Assembly (NCBI RefSeq): GCF_002119685.1 | Contig: NZ_CP021108.1 | Span: 2,852,001 to 2,916,000 of the forward strand | Reading direction: 5' to 3' | Source: Bordetella genomosp. 8 | GTDB taxonomy: Bacteria > Pseudomonadota > Gammaproteobacteria > Burkholderiales > Burkholderiaceae_B | DNA: 64,000 nt | In this document: positions 7,683-17,320 of the stretch, piece after piece | How the letters are laid out: each line of letters opens with the position of its first letter | Position numbering within the stretch: position 1 is the stretch's first letter | Translations under genes and position numbers: made by a program | The notes under the pieces: model-generated | Told to the model about the DNA's origin: nothing | The model's input: the letters and a program-made list of their open reading frames with translations, nothing else | Databases searched by the model: none

Positions 7683-10175
7683 TCAGGCAGGCGTGACGCC
7701 CAGGTTCTTCAGCGCCTTGTACAGCCCGTCCAGTTCGTAAGGCTTCTGCACGAAGGCCACGCGAGTCGCGGCGGGCATGGCTGCGTCCAGTTCGACCTGG
7801 CCGTAGCCGCTGGCCACGATGATGGGCAGCCCGGGATGCCGTTCGGCCAGGCGGCGTATGAGCTCCTTGCCCGGCATATCGGGCAGGCCCAGGTCCACGA
7901 TGGCGGCGCCCACGTCGGCGGCGCTTTCCATGGTCGACAGGGCCTGCGCCGCCGTGCCGGCCTCGGCGACCTCATAGCCGAATTCCGTCAGCGCTTCCGT
8001 TGCCAGTTCGCGCACCAGTTCGTCGTCTTCCACGATCAACACCCGGGCAGGGCGCGCGCCGATCGCCGTGCCCGATGGGGATATGTCTCCCGGCGCGGCA
8101 TTGGCGGGAGCCGGCTGCGGCGCCTGCGGCAGGGGCTGGTCGAGAATCTCACGCACACGCTGCGCCAGGGAGTTGAAGGTGAAAGGTTTGGGTATGAGCG
8201 CGACGCCGGGCGGCAGCTTGCCGTCGTGGGTCAGCGTGCCTTCCGCGTAGGCGGACGTATACAGCACCCGCAGGCCCGGACGGATGGCGCGCGCGGCCTC
8301 GGCCAGGTCGCGGCCGTTCATGCCCCGGGGCAGGCCGACGTCCGTGAACAGCAGCGCGATATCGTCGCGTGCGCCCAGGCGCTCCAAGGCGGCCATGGCA
8401 TCGCCGGCCTGGTGCACTTCGTACCCGAGCTCGGTCAAGGCCGCGGCCGAATGCGCGCGCACCGCGTCGTCGTCTTCCACGACCAGGATGGCCTCGCCGT
8501 GCGTCGACAGGGGCAGGGCGTCGTCGTGGGCCCGTTCGCCGGCGCTGACCTGCGCGCCGACCTGGCGCGGCAGGTAGATATGGACGGTGGTGCCGACGCC
8601 GACGGCGCTGTCGATCGCGACATAGCCGCCCGATTGCTTGACGAAGCCGTAGACCTGGCTCAGTCCCAGGCCGGTGCCGACGCCGATATCCTTGGTGGTG
8701 AAGAAGGGTTCGAACACCTTTTCGATCAGGTCTTCGGGTATGCCCATGCCGGTATCCGACACGCTGATACGCACGTAGTCGCCGGGCTCGGCGTCCAGGC
8801 CGGGCGTGCTTTGGTCCAGCTCGGTATTGCGGGTTCGAATGACGATCTGGCCGCCGTCCGGCATGGCGTCGCGCGCATTCACCGCCAGGTTCAGCAGCGC
8901 GCTTTCCAGCATGTGCGGATCGATGTGCGCGGGCCAGATATCGCCTTGCAGGTCGTTGCGCAGGTCGACTTCTTCGCCCAGCATGCGGGTCAGCATTTCC
9001 GCCGTCGCGGCGATCAGCTCGTTGACGTTGACGCTGCTGGGCTGCAGCGGTTGGCGCCGGGCGAATGCCAGCAGGCGCTGCGTCAGCACGGCCGCGCGTT
9101 GCGCGCCCTGCTTGGCGTGGCTGAGCGCGGTTTCGACGCGCGGAAGGTCCACTTTGCCCGCGGTTCCCAGCAACTGCCGCTCGAGCGTTTCCAGATTGCC
9201 CAGGATGACCGTCAGGAAGTTGTTGAAGTCGTGCGCGACGCCGCCCGTCAACTGGCCGAAGGCTTCCATTTTCTGGGCCTGGCGCAACTGTTCCTCGGCC
9301 TGGGCCCGCGCCGCATCCGCATCGGCCCGCTGGCGCATTTCCAGCAGCAGGCGTTCGTTGGTGCGCAGCAGTTCGGCCGTGCGGGTCTGCACGATCTGTT
9401 CCAGTTCGTCCCGCGCCAGCTTGGCGTCCGTCACGTCGACGTTGGTGCCGGTGAGGCCCAGGAAGCGTCCCATGCCATCGAAGCGCGGAACCCCGCGGCA
9501 ATCGAGCCAGCGCAGCCGCCGCTGCGCATCGATCACGCGCAGCTCCAGCTGCAGGGGCTTCTGTTCGCGCACGGCTTCGTCGAAAGCCTTGGTCAGCGCG
9601 GGCATGTCCGGCTCGTACACGACGCGGTACCAGCCCTGGCCCAGCAGTTCGCTGGAAGGCAGGCCGAACATGACTTCGTAGTGCCGGTTGACAAAGACCA
9701 CCTTGCCGGTGGCGTTCGATTCCCAGATGAGGGCGGGCGCGGAGTCCGACAGCGCGCGGAAGCGCACTTCGCTATCGCGCAGCGCGACTTCGACACGACG
9801 CCGTTCGCGCCGGTCCTCGGCTTCGGACAGGGCACGGCGCGCGGCGCCGCCCAGCCTGTCCAGCCGCTGCTTGAGCACGTAGTCCGTTGCGCCGGTCTTC
9901 AGCGCCTTGACCGCCAGGTCCTCGCCGATGACGCCGGACACGAAAATGAAGGGCACTTCCGGCAGCTTGCGCGCCGCCATGGACAAGGCTTCCCAGCCGT
10001 CGATGTCCGGCAGCGAGAAATCGGAGATGACCAGCGAGATTCCGCCTTCTTCCAGGGCCTGGGCGTATGTCCGCCTGTCGTGCACCCGCCGCAGGGGCAT
10101 GTCGCGCAACGAGTCCGCCAGATGATGCATCATCAACTCGGCGTCCAGGTCGTTGTCCTCAAGCAGCAGGATCAA
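7683..10175 (-). CDS. Hybrid sensor histidine kinase: REC-PAS-HisKA-HATPase-REC-REC
   Basis: An 830-residue soluble multidomain kinase. In order: receiver domain (about 1-120, phospho-acceptor Asp52), PAS domain (about 135-255), coiled coil, dimerisation domain with H-box GGVAHDFNN (His315), ATPase domain with [17 protein letters not shown] and [11 protein letters not shown], then two receivers (about 562-680, Asp612; about 710-826, Asp761). No membrane segment is seen. Its ATG overlaps the stop of the single-domain receiver upstream by 4 bases. The N-terminal receiver suggests it is an acceptor or integrator downstream of the phytochrome kinase rather than a primary light sensor. No output DNA-binding domain is present in the cluster. 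Confidence 0.92.
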   Translation of the reverse strand: MILLLEDNDLDAELMMHHLADSLRDMPLRRVHDRRTYAQALEEGGISLVISDFSLPDIDGWEALSMAARKLPEVPFIFVSGVIGEDLAVKALKTGATDYVLKQRLDRLGGAARRALSEAEDRRERRRVEVALRDSEVRFRALSDSAPALIWESNATGKVVFVNRHYEVMFGLPSSELLGQGWYRVVYEPDMPALTKAFDEAVREQKPLQLELRVIDAQRRLRWLDCRGVPRFDGMGRFLGLTGTNVDVTDAKLARDELEQIVQTRTAELLRTNERLLLEMRQRADADAARAQAEEQLRQAQKMEAFGQLTGGVAHDFNNFLTVILGNLETLERQLLGTAGKVDLPRVETALSHAKQGAQRAAVLTQRLLAFARRQPLQPSSVNVNELIAATAEMLTRMLGEEVDLRNDLQGDIWPAHIDPHMLESALLNLAVNARDAMPDGGQIVIRTRNTELDQSTPGLDAEPGDYVRISVSDTGMGIPEDLIEKVFEPFFTTKDIGVGTGLGLSQVYGFVKQSGGYVAIDSAVGVGTTVHIYLPRQVGAQVSAGERAHDDALPLSTHGEAILVVEDDDAVRAHSAAALTELGYEVHQAGDAMAALERLGARDDIALLFTDVGLPRGMNGRDLAEAARAIRPGLRVLYTSAYAEGTLTHDGKLPPGVALIPKPFTFNSLAQRVREILDQPLPQAPQPAPANAAPGDISPSGTAIGARPARVLIVEDDELVRELATEALTEFGYEVAEAGTAAQALSTMESAADVGAAIVDLGLPDMPGKELIRRLAERHPGLPIIVASGYGQVELDAAMPAATRVAFVQKPYELDGLYKALKNLGVTPA

Positions 10176-10651
10176 GGCAGTTCCCGGCCGTCGGCGCGCG
10201 ATCTGCCGCTGCTGCGCGGCGGAGGCGGTTGATTCAGGATGGCCCAGAACATGCCGAGATTGCGGATCGCCTCGAAGAACTCCGAGAATTCGACCGGCTT
10301 GACGACGAAGGAATTGACGCCTGACTGGTAGCTGTGCACCAGGTCTTTTTCTTCCCTGGACGAGGTCAGCATCACGATGGGAATCTGCTTGTGGTCGTTG
10401 TCCGACTTGATGCGTTCCAGTACTTCCAGTCCATCCACCTTGGGCAGCTTCAGGTCGAGCAGGATGACCGAGGGGTCGCCCAAGGGGCGGCTGGCATGGG
10501 TGCCCCGGCGATATACGTAATCGAGGGCCTCGGCGCCGTCGCGCAGCACGACCACCTCATTGGCGATGTTGCACTGCCTGAGCGCGGTCAGCGTCAGCTC
10601 GATATCGTTGGGATTGTCTTCTACCAGCAGGATAGGCCGCAGATCGTTCAT
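10172..10651 (-). CDS. Single-domain response regulator (Rcp1-like CheY-type receiver)
   Basis: A 159-residue protein made almost wholly of one receiver domain. The acidic pair is ED (11-12), the phospho-acceptor Asp is residue 66 in ILLDLKLPKVDG, and the conserved Lys lies in FVVKPVEF. The insertion around RRGTHASRPLGDPS is typical of Rcp1-like partners of phytochromes. A Pro/Arg-rich tail of about 18 residues follows. It sits between the bacteriophytochrome (25 bases upstream) and the hybrid kinase (4-base overlap), so it most likely takes the phosphate from the phytochrome. Confidence 0.92.
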   Translation of the reverse strand: MNDLRPILLVEDNPNDIELTLTALRQCNIANEVVVLRDGAEALDYVYRRGTHASRPLGDPSVILLDLKLPKVDGLEVLERIKSDNDHKQIPIVMLTSSREEKDLVHSYQSGVNSFVVKPVEFSEFFEAIRNLGMFWAILNQPPPPRSSGRSRADGRELP

Positions 10652-10676
10652 TTCTATTTTCTAAAGCCCTACACGT

Positions 10677-12905
10677 TCACGGATTGGGCAACGCGAAGGA
10701 AAATTTTGCGCCCTGGTCGACGACGCCTTCACCCTTGATCCAACCGCCATGCTTTTCGATGATGCGTTTGCACAGGGCCAACCCGATGCCGGTGCCGTCG
10801 AAGTCTTCCAACCTGTGCAAACGCTGAAAGACTCCGAAGAGCTTGCCGGCGTATGCCATGTCGAAACCTACCCCGTTGTCGGCAACGGTGAATAGGGTGA
10901 ATGTACCGCAATTCTGTCCACCGACCGTGACGATGGATTCGGGCTGGTGGCCCGAGTATTTGACCGCGTTTTCCAGCAGGTTGTACCAGACCTGGCGGAT
11001 GTATTGCGGGTCGCCCCAGGACTTGGGCAGGTCGGCGATGCGCCACTGTACTTTCCTGTCCGGCAGCGTCAATTCAACCGCTTGGCGGACTTCCGCCACC
11101 AGCTTATTCATGTTCAGCTCGGAGCTGTTCAAGGCCGCCCGGCCCAGGTGCGAGAAGCGCAACAGGTCGTCCACCAGCCTGCCGGCCATGACGGCGGCGC
11201 GCATGATGTTTTCGATGTAGCGGCTGGAGGTGGCGTCCAGGCCGGTCTCGCGCTGTTTCAGCAGTTCGGCGAAGCCGGCGATATGGCGGAAGGGCGCCCG
11301 CAGGTCATGCGACACCGAATAGGAAAAGGATTCCAGTTCGACGTTGCTGCGTTCCAGTTGTTCGCTGAGTTCGGCGCGTTCTTCCGCCCGCTTCAGGATG
11401 AGGTTGACCACCACGGTCCGGAAATCCGACAGCGCGTCGATTTCGGACTGTCGCCAGGGCGTCGCGCGTCCGCGCAATTCTTCCTGCCACAGCTCGAAGG
11501 ACTTGCGTGGATGCAGCCGCCCCGAGGCCGGGTCCACCGGTTTGTGGGGATCGCCGCGCCACTGCACGGTGCGTATGACTTCCGGGCGGAACCACATCAG
11601 GTAGCCGGCGCGCAGGCTGGAGATCGAGGCGGCCGCCAGGCCGCTGGCGACTTCCGCGAACTCGGCGGCCTCCGGCCAGACCAGCGGCAGGCGGTCCGTG
11701 TGATAGAACTGCTCGACATCGTTGGCGTGCAGCCAGTCGGCGATTTTCAGGATCTGCGCCCTGGATGGCGTATTGCCCATGGTGTGGACCTCGTCCTGCC
11801 ACACCAGGGCCGCGCCATGAGCGCCCAGCAATCGGGTCCAGGCCGGCGAACGTTCGAGATAGCCGTCCAGCAGGGTGTCCGTGCGGGACAGGAGCTCGAC
11901 CAGCTCGATCTCGATTTTCTTGAGTTCGATGCGGTGCGCGTGTTCGGCGATGCGTTCATGCGAACTGATGTGATGCGCCACGATGCGGCCCAGGAATTCG
12001 CAGGCCGCGCGGATCTGCGGCCCCACCAGGCGGGCTTGCTCGCTGTGGCAGGAGATCAGGCCCCACAGGTCGCCGTCGATGACCACCGACACGGACATCG
12101 ACGAACCGGTGCCCATGTTGCGCATGTATTCCAGGTGGACGGGCGAGACGCTGCGCCAATTGGCCGCGGTCAGGTCGATCGGCTCCCGCGCGGGCCCCAG
12201 CAGGGCCGGTTCCAGCGCGACGGGCTGGTAGTTGGCGTCGGGAATCAGGCGCACGCGGTTCTGGCAATAAAGCGCGCGGGCTTGCGGAGGAATATCCGAG
12301 GCCGGGAAGCGATGGCCCAGATAGGAGGGCAGGGTGCCGTTGCCGTCTTCCGCCACCACGGTGCCGTGGCCGTCGCTATCGAAACGGTAGGCCAGGGCGC
12401 GGTCGAAGCCGGTCAGCCGCCGCACTTCCTCGACGGCGCGCTGCAGGATCAGTTCGGGCCGCCCGGCCGGCTGGATTTCGTCCAGCAGCGTGCGCAGGCG
12501 CGGATACAGTGCGTCCAGGGTAACGCCCTGTTCGATCCTGTCGGGCTCCAATTCCACCAGCAGGCCTTGCGGCGTGCGTGCCCCGGAAACGTGGATGCAG
12601 CGATCGCCGAGGTACATCGCGGCCGACAGGGTGGCATCTTCATCGCCTTTCCACGTCTGCAAGGCCTGCATGAGTTCGTTCAGGGCAGTTTTATTGATGA
12701 CCTGGTGCAAGGGTTGCCCAGGCGGCACGTCCGTGCCGAGGATGTCCACGACATTGGTGCTGCGGGTGAGTACTTCCAGGGTGTCGGCCGACAGGAGCAG
12801 GAGGGCAGCGTAAGGCTGCACGGCGCCGGGAATACGTATGGGTTCCTGGGCGCAGCGGTCCAGATCCGTCTGCGTGGAGGGGGCTTGCGATTCTTCTTGC
12901 GACAC
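10677..12905 (-). CDS. bphP: Bacteriophytochrome histidine kinase (PAS-GAF-PHY-HisKA-HATPase)
   Basis: Red/far-red photoreceptor kinase of 742 residues. The N-terminal PAS domain carries the biliverdin-attachment Cys at residue 18. The GAF domain has the phytochrome signature PASDIPPQAR (201-210), with the chromophore-pocket His at 258 and 288. The PHY domain has the tongue elements WFRPE (438-442) and HPRKSF (465-470). The kinase module has H-box SVSHDLRAPFRH (His533) and an ATPase with GTGIGLALCKRIIEKHGG. The start is GTG with GGAGCG upstream. It is first in a three-gene operon with a receiver and a hybrid kinase. Whether the dark state is Pr or Pfr cannot be read from sequence. Confidence 0.95.
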   Translation of the reverse strand: MSQEESQAPSTQTDLDRCAQEPIRIPGAVQPYAALLLLSADTLEVLTRSTNVVDILGTDVPPGQPLHQVINKTALNELMQALQTWKGDEDATLSAAMYLGDRCIHVSGARTPQGLLVELEPDRIEQGVTLDALYPRLRTLLDEIQPAGRPELILQRAVEEVRRLTGFDRALAYRFDSDGHGTVVAEDGNGTLPSYLGHRFPASDIPPQARALYCQNRVRLIPDANYQPVALEPALLGPAREPIDLTAANWRSVSPVHLEYMRNMGTGSSMSVSVVIDGDLWGLISCHSEQARLVGPQIRAACEFLGRIVAHHISSHERIAEHAHRIELKKIEIELVELLSRTDTLLDGYLERSPAWTRLLGAHGAALVWQDEVHTMGNTPSRAQILKIADWLHANDVEQFYHTDRLPLVWPEAAEFAEVASGLAAASISSLRAGYLMWFRPEVIRTVQWRGDPHKPVDPASGRLHPRKSFELWQEELRGRATPWRQSEIDALSDFRTVVVNLILKRAEERAELSEQLERSNVELESFSYSVSHDLRAPFRHIAGFAELLKQRETGLDATSSRYIENIMRAAVMAGRLVDDLLRFSHLGRAALNSSELNMNKLVAEVRQAVELTLPDRKVQWRIADLPKSWGDPQYIRQVWYNLLENAVKYSGHQPESIVTVGGQNCGTFTLFTVADNGVGFDMAYAGKLFGVFQRLHRLEDFDGTGIGLALCKRIIEKHGGWIKGEGVVDQGAKFSFALPNP

Positions 12906-12967
12906 CAGATCGCTCCGTTGCGGTGGGTGACTCGGTGCCGGGATGGCAGGGCGCTAGGATAGCATTC

Positions 12968-12979
12968 ACGACGCGTCGT
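12968..12979. promoter_or_regulatory. Perfect 12-bp palindrome upstream of bphP
   Basis: ACGACGCGTCGT is fully self-complementary and is followed by TTTTT on the plus strand. It lies about 63 bases before the bphP start codon, just upstream of a -10-like TATCCT on the minus strand, where a regulator could bind. The stem is too short and loop-free to be a convincing terminator. Operator role is inference. Confidence 0.4.
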
Positions 12980-13095
12980 TTTTGTCGTCATGGCGGCCCT
13001 GTCGCGGACGATACGCGGTGTCCGCGGGAGCGGCGGAATGAAGGGTTCGTCGTCAGCAAGTTTCGGACCCGAGGGCTTGCTTTATAGTCGCGTCC

Positions 13096-14409
13096 ATGGA
13101 GACACAAGACCAGGGGCGGCAACAGCCCCAGACCGGCCGGTCGAAGACCGCGCCGGAAGCAGTCATGGCCAGTGGCGGCTCGCAGTCCGACGGACTGCTG
13201 GACTCGCGCCGATCGTGGATCGTGGCCACCATGGCGCTGATCTGCCTGGGCATGTCCTTCGGCGGGCCCTTGATTTCCGTGGTGGGCCTGAAGGCCATCG
13301 CGGCCGATATGGGCGGCGCGCGGTCGGTGCCTGCGTTGGGCAGTTCGCTCGCGTGGCTGGGGTCCGCGGTGGGTGGCATCGTCATGGGTCGGGTGGCGCA
13401 TCGATTCGGTGTGCGCTGGACGGTGATAGGCGGCTCGCTGTCGGTCTTCACCGGGCTGGCGATCTCGACCATCGGCGAATCCTGGGCCTTGTACCTGGGC
13501 CACGGCCTGTTCATCGGCCTGCTGGGCCTGGCCGGCCTGAATGCGCCGCTCTACGTGTACGTAAGCCATTGGTTCGAGCGGCGGCGCGGCTCCGCGCTTG
13601 CCCTGCTGTCCAGCGGCAATTACGTCGCCGGCATCGTATGGCCGGTGATCTTCGAATCCGTCATCGATCGCTACGGCTGGCGTGCCGCCATGATCGGCTA
13701 CGGGCTGGTCCAGGTGGCGCTGGTGACGACGCTGGCGTTGATCTTCCTGCGGCCGCCGCCGGCGCCTGGCGCCGCGGCCGGACCGGCCTCGGTGGGGCAC
13801 GCCGGCCGGATCGCCGGCATGCGGCCCAACACGGTGTTCGTGCTGCTGGGCGCCGCGGGCTTCCTGTGCTGCGTGCCCATGGCCATGCCACAGGGCCATC
13901 TGGTTGCACTGTGCACCGATCGCGGCCTGCCGGCCACGGTGGGCGCGGCCATGCTGTCGATGTTGCTGGCGGTGGCTTTCCTGAGCCGCCAGGCCTGGGG
14001 ACTGATCTCCGACAGGATAGGCGGCGTGCGCACGGCCCTGATCAGTTCCGTGATGCAGATGGTGTCCGTGTCGGGCTATCTGTACGTGACCCAGCAATTC
14101 GGGCTGTTTACCGTTTCGCTCGTCTACGGCCTGGGATTCAGCGCCTTGATCCCGGCCTACGTGCTGTCCGTCCGCGCGATATTCCCGCCGCGGGAAGCGT
14201 ATTGGCGCGTGCCTACGATGCTGCTGATGACCGGATCCGGCATGGCCACCGGGGGCTGGGTGGCGGGGTTCCTGTACGACCGCTACGGCAGCTACGACCC
14301 CGCCTTTACGCTGGGCCTGGCGGCGAACGTGCTGAACCTGCTGTTGCTGCTGACGTTGACGCAGCGCCTGCACGGCGGCTTCCGCTTGCCGGTCATGCGG
14401 CGCGCCTAG
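13096..14409 (+). CDS. MFS transporter (oxalate/formate- or monocarboxylate-like)
   Basis: A 437-residue, 12-helix major facilitator. The cytoplasmic N-terminal tail (about 40 residues) is followed by helix 1 starting WIVATMALICLGMSFGGPL. The A-like motif MGRVAHRFGVRWT sits between helices 2 and 3, and its second-half counterpart is GLISDRIGGVRTALI. The profile resembles monocarboxylate/oxalate-formate-type carriers. There is no clear ribosome site before ATG 13096; a TATAGT at 13083-13088 leaves room only for a leaderless message. It is divergent from bphP, but nothing ties it functionally to light signalling. Confidence 0.82.
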   Translation: METQDQGRQQPQTGRSKTAPEAVMASGGSQSDGLLDSRRSWIVATMALICLGMSFGGPLISVVGLKAIAADMGGARSVPALGSSLAWLGSAVGGIVMGRVAHRFGVRWTVIGGSLSVFTGLAISTIGESWALYLGHGLFIGLLGLAGLNAPLYVYVSHWFERRRGSALALLSSGNYVAGIVWPVIFESVIDRYGWRAAMIGYGLVQVALVTTLALIFLRPPPAPGAAAGPASVGHAGRIAGMRPNTVFVLLGAAGFLCCVPMAMPQGHLVALCTDRGLPATVGAAMLSMLLAVAFLSRQAWGLISDRIGGVRTALISSVMQMVSVSGYLYVTQQFGLFTVSLVYGLGFSALIPAYVLSVRAIFPPREAYWRVPTMLLMTGSGMATGGWVAGFLYDRYGSYDPAFTLGLAANVLNLLLLLTLTQRLHGGFRLPVMRRA

Positions 14410-14485
14410 GCGGGGCAGACCGTCCGCGTGCCGGCTGCGCGGCGCCGGCGGATGGTGTTCGCGCACCATGCGGTACGCTAGTCGC

Positions 14486-15316
14486 ATGAAGATCCAACTG
14501 CTCTCCGACCTGCACCTGGAAACGAACGCGGACTTTACGCCGACGCCGGCGCCCGGGGCCGATCTGCTGATCCTGGCGGGCGACATCGGCTCCTACCAGG
14601 CGGGTTCCAAGCTGACCGGCGACGATTTCGGGTTGGAACGGTTTTCACCACGCGACCGTTGGCCCGTGCCGGTCGTCTACCTGCCGGGCAACCACGAGTA
14701 CGACGCGCATGATTTCGACGCTGCCCACGATCGCCTGCGCGCGGTCTGCGACCGGCTGGGCATCGCCTGGCTGGAGCGTGAAACACGGGTGATCGATGGT
14801 GTGCGTCTGGTGGGTACGACGCTGTGGACGGATTTCGACGCCATGGCCAAGCCGGGCGATACGCTCACCCAGGTCCTGAACAAGCGCGGCAAGGCGTTCC
14901 GCGCGGCGAACTTCTACCTGGAAAAGGCGCGGACGACACGGGACGGCCAGCCTTTCATGGCGGAAGAACTGCGCGAACATGCGCTGGCCTGCCAAACCTG
15001 GCTAAGGGCCGCGCTGGCCGAACCCTTCGATGGCCCGACGGTGGCGGTGACCCACTTTGCCCCGACCCTGGCCAGCGCCGATCCCCGCTATGGGCTGACG
15101 CCGGGAACGGCGGGCTTCTGCAATAGCCTGGACGAACTGATTCCGCGGGCGCGGATGTGGCTGCATGGCCATCTGCACCACGCTGTCGACTACGTGCGGG
15201 ATGGCTGCCGGATCGTATCCAACCCGCTCGGTTATGCATCCAAGGGCGAACAGGAAGGCTTCCGGCCCACGCTGGTCCTGGATATCGATGCGGCCCCGCC
15301 TTCCAGGCAACTGTAA
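14486..15316 (+). CDS. Metallophosphoesterase (calcineurin-like)
   Basis: A 276-residue cytoplasmic phosphoesterase. The metal-binding series is complete: SDLHLE (D-x-H), LILAGDIG, YLPGNHEY, VTHFAPT and WLHGHLHHAVDY. Such enzymes hydrolyse phosphomono- or diesters with two metal ions; the substrate is unknown here. An upstream in-frame ATG at 14468 would add six residues, but the fold starts with MKIQLLSDLH, so 14486 is preferred. Neither start has a good ribosome site. A GC palindrome followed by TTTT lies about 35 bases after its stop. Confidence 0.85.
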   Translation: MKIQLLSDLHLETNADFTPTPAPGADLLILAGDIGSYQAGSKLTGDDFGLERFSPRDRWPVPVVYLPGNHEYDAHDFDAAHDRLRAVCDRLGIAWLERETRVIDGVRLVGTTLWTDFDAMAKPGDTLTQVLNKRGKAFRAANFYLEKARTTRDGQPFMAEELREHALACQTWLRAALAEPFDGPTVAVTHFAPTLASADPRYGLTPGTAGFCNSLDELIPRARMWLHGHLHHAVDYVRDGCRIVSNPLGYASKGEQEGFRPTLVLDIDAAPPSRQL

Positions 15317-15351
15317 GCGCGCGGCATATACCTTGCAGGTCGAGGGGGACG

Positions 15352-15369
15352 CCGCCCGCGGGCGGTTTT
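15352..15369 (+). terminator. Possible weak terminator after the phosphoesterase gene
   Basis: CCGCCCGCGGGCGG is a perfect palindrome followed by TTTT. In RNA it would give a 5-bp stem with a 4-base loop and a short U run. It ends five bases before the ribosome site of the small lipoprotein, so it could instead attenuate or shield that gene. The stem is short; low confidence. Confidence 0.35.
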
Positions 15370-15388
15370 CTGCAAGGAGACTTCGACC

Positions 15389-15553
15389 ATGAAAACCACG
15401 ATTGCAGCCTTGATGATGGCGGTCGCCCTGACCGCCTGCAACAAATCCTCGGATACGCCGCCGCCGTCATCCAGCAGCGGCGCCAGTTCGCAATCCGGCG
15501 CCGCCGCCGCGCCACCGGGATTGGGCGCCTTGGGCGGCAATACCAAGAAGTAG
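15389..15553 (+). CDS. Small putative lipoprotein (54 residues)
   Basis: A short gene with a strong ribosome site (AAGGAGA, 15374-15380) before ATG. The product has a Lys-charged N-terminus, a hydrophobic stretch and a lipobox-like VALTAC with Cys17, giving a mature lipoprotein of about 38 residues rich in Ser, Ala, Pro and Gly, ending in NTKK. It resembles the entericidin-like or other tiny lipoproteins common in proteobacteria, but I do not recognise a family. Its stop codon abuts the stop of the convergent Bug gene. Confidence 0.65.
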   Translation: MKTTIAALMMAVALTACNKSSDTPPPSSSSGASSQSGAAAAPPGLGALGGNTKK

Positions 15554-16537
15554 TCAGTTCACCGTGGCGTGGGATTGCTGCACGATCACGCGCCAGCGAT
15601 CGATCTCGTCAGCCAGGAATTTCTTGAAGAATTCCGGCGACTCCGTCATGGGGGCGGTGCCCAGGTCTTCCAGTTGCTTCCGGAATTCCGGCTTGGAGAC
15701 GGCCTGGTTCACCGCCTTGTTCAGCTTGTCGATAATGGGCCGGGGCGTGCGAGCCGGCGCCAGGATCGAATACCAGGTGGCGACTTCCATGCCCTGGACG
15801 CCTGCTTCCGCCATGGTGGGGATGTTGGGCACGGCGGGGAAGCGATGGGCGCTGGTGATCGCGAGCGCCTTGACCTGGCCGCTTTCGATCAGCTGCTTGC
15901 TGCTGGGGATGTTCACGAACGTGAAGTCCGCCTCGCCGCTGATGACCGCCGTCAGGGATGGCGCGGATCCCTTGTAAGGCACATGCGTGGCGGTGATGCC
16001 TGCCTTCGTCTTGAACAGCTCCCCGGCCAGGTGCTGGGTGCTGCCGCTGCCCGCCGACGAGAAGTTCAGCTTGCCAGGATGCTTCTTGCCATAGGCGATC
16101 AGCTCGGCCACCGAGTTGACCGGCAGCTTGGGATTGACGAGCAGCAGGTTGGGCGCTTCCGCGAATATCGCGATGGGCTCGAAGTCCTTGACCGCGTCGT
16201 AGTCGAGCTTGGGATACAGCGTTACGTTCACCGCGAGGGCGGTCGACGACAAGGTCAGCGTATAGCCGTCCGGCGCCGAGCGCGCCACGTATGACGCGCC
16301 GATATTGGTGCCCGCGCCAGGCCGGTTTTCCACCACGATGGTCTGGCCCAGGATGGGACTGAGCTCCTTGGCGATCAGCCGCGCCGCGACGTCGTTGCCG
16401 CCTCCGGGCGCATAGCCCACGACCAGTTTGATCGGATGGTCCGGATAGTTGGCCGTGCCGGAACCTTGCGCCCGCGCGCAACCGGCGGCCAATGTCAGGC
16501 CCGATAAGACCACCGCGATGGAAGTGAGGAACTTCAT
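15554..16537 (-). CDS. Bug-family tripartite tricarboxylate receptor (TctC-like)
   Basis: A 327-residue exported receptor. The leader MKFLTSIAVVLSGLTLAAGC could be cleaved by signal peptidase I at ARA or treated as a lipoprotein (AAGC). The mature part shows the family landmarks YPDHPIKLVVGYAPGGGND, VENRPGAGTNIGASYVA, APDGYTL and LPVNSVAELIAYGK. Bug proteins bind small carboxylates with a periplasmic Venus-flytrap fold. GGAGAC precedes the ATG. It stands alone, convergent with the small lipoprotein, with no membrane components nearby. Confidence 0.93.
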   Translation of the reverse strand: MKFLTSIAVVLSGLTLAAGCARAQGSGTANYPDHPIKLVVGYAPGGGNDVAARLIAKELSPILGQTIVVENRPGAGTNIGASYVARSAPDGYTLTLSSTALAVNVTLYPKLDYDAVKDFEPIAIFAEAPNLLLVNPKLPVNSVAELIAYGKKHPGKLNFSSAGSGSTQHLAGELFKTKAGITATHVPYKGSAPSLTAVISGEADFTFVNIPSSKQLIESGQVKALAITSAHRFPAVPNIPTMAEAGVQGMEVATWYSILAPARTPRPIIDKLNKAVNQAVSKPEFRKQLEDLGTAPMTESPEFFKKFLADEIDRWRVIVQQSHATVN

Positions 16538-16735
16538 GGTGCTGTCTCCGTGTCGTTTATGTACTGGCCGCGGAGACGCGCCCGATCCCGGGCAATGTCC
16601 ACGATCAGATGTTTATGTGCGTGCCTCGCCTCTGCCTGTATGTGTGGACCTTGCGGCAGGTGTGGAGCAAGCGCGTTTCTTATAACACCGAAGAGGTCGC
16701 AAATCGTCGCAATCGGGACGCCGGGCGTACTGCGG

Positions 16736-17320
16736 TTATCCCTGAGTCCGGGTCGTATGGGCGCGACGCAGCCGCTCGCCGACGCGCTGCAGCCATCCGG
16801 TCCACATGGCGGGGTCGCGGTGCCGGGGCTGATACGGCATGGCCGGCGCAGCCGTGCGCGGGGACGCGCCATGCGTGACGCGCAGCGCGTGGCGCAGGCG
16901 ATCCGCCGGCGGGAATATGAACGACGCGCACATCCGGTCGACCGCCGCGGCGACGTCCTGCCAGTCGTCGCTATGGCTGATCGTGTAGTCGTGGCCTTCA
17001 TGGCTGATCGACAGCCAGCGCTGCTGGCTGCCGGCGATGAAAAACCGCAGCGCCACGATATCGCGCGACCTGCCGAATTGCGGCGCGGGGCAGGGGCCGA
17101 TGTAGGCCGCGCGCGCGGCTTCCAGCTGCTGCTGCATGGCGGCCAGTCGCACCGGCGCGCTGCCCTGCGATGGTTGTATCTGGAGCATCAGGCGCGTTTC
17201 GCCCAGGCGCATGGCAAGCATGAAACCCGCGCGCGACATGTCTGCGTCATCCAGTTCCCATTCGTCCGGCATGTCGAAGGCAAGGCCGATATGCGGATGG
17301 CGATAGTGCATCTGGAACAC
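16736..17320 (-). CDS. Hypothetical protein (194 residues)
   Basis: No family is recognised with certainty. The N-terminal two thirds (YRHPHIGLAFDMPDEWEL, then GFMLAMRLGE, and a later HEGHDYTISHSDDW) looks like a compact beta-sheet domain of the sort found in DcrB/PsbP-like proteins. That fold type reads 'physicochemically plausible envelope-stress protein', but this is only a guess. There is no signal peptide or membrane segment. The C-terminal 45 residues are Arg/Ala-rich and probably disordered. It stands alone upstream of a Bug gene, with 200 bases of spacing. Confidence 0.6.
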   Translation of the reverse strand: MFQMHYRHPHIGLAFDMPDEWELDDADMSRAGFMLAMRLGETRLMLQIQPSQGSAPVRLAAMQQQLEAARAAYIGPCPAPQFGRSRDIVALRFFIAGSQQRWLSISHEGHDYTISHSDDWQDVAAAVDRMCASFIFPPADRLRHALRVTHGASPRTAAPAMPYQPRHRDPAMWTGWLQRVGERLRRAHTTRTQG

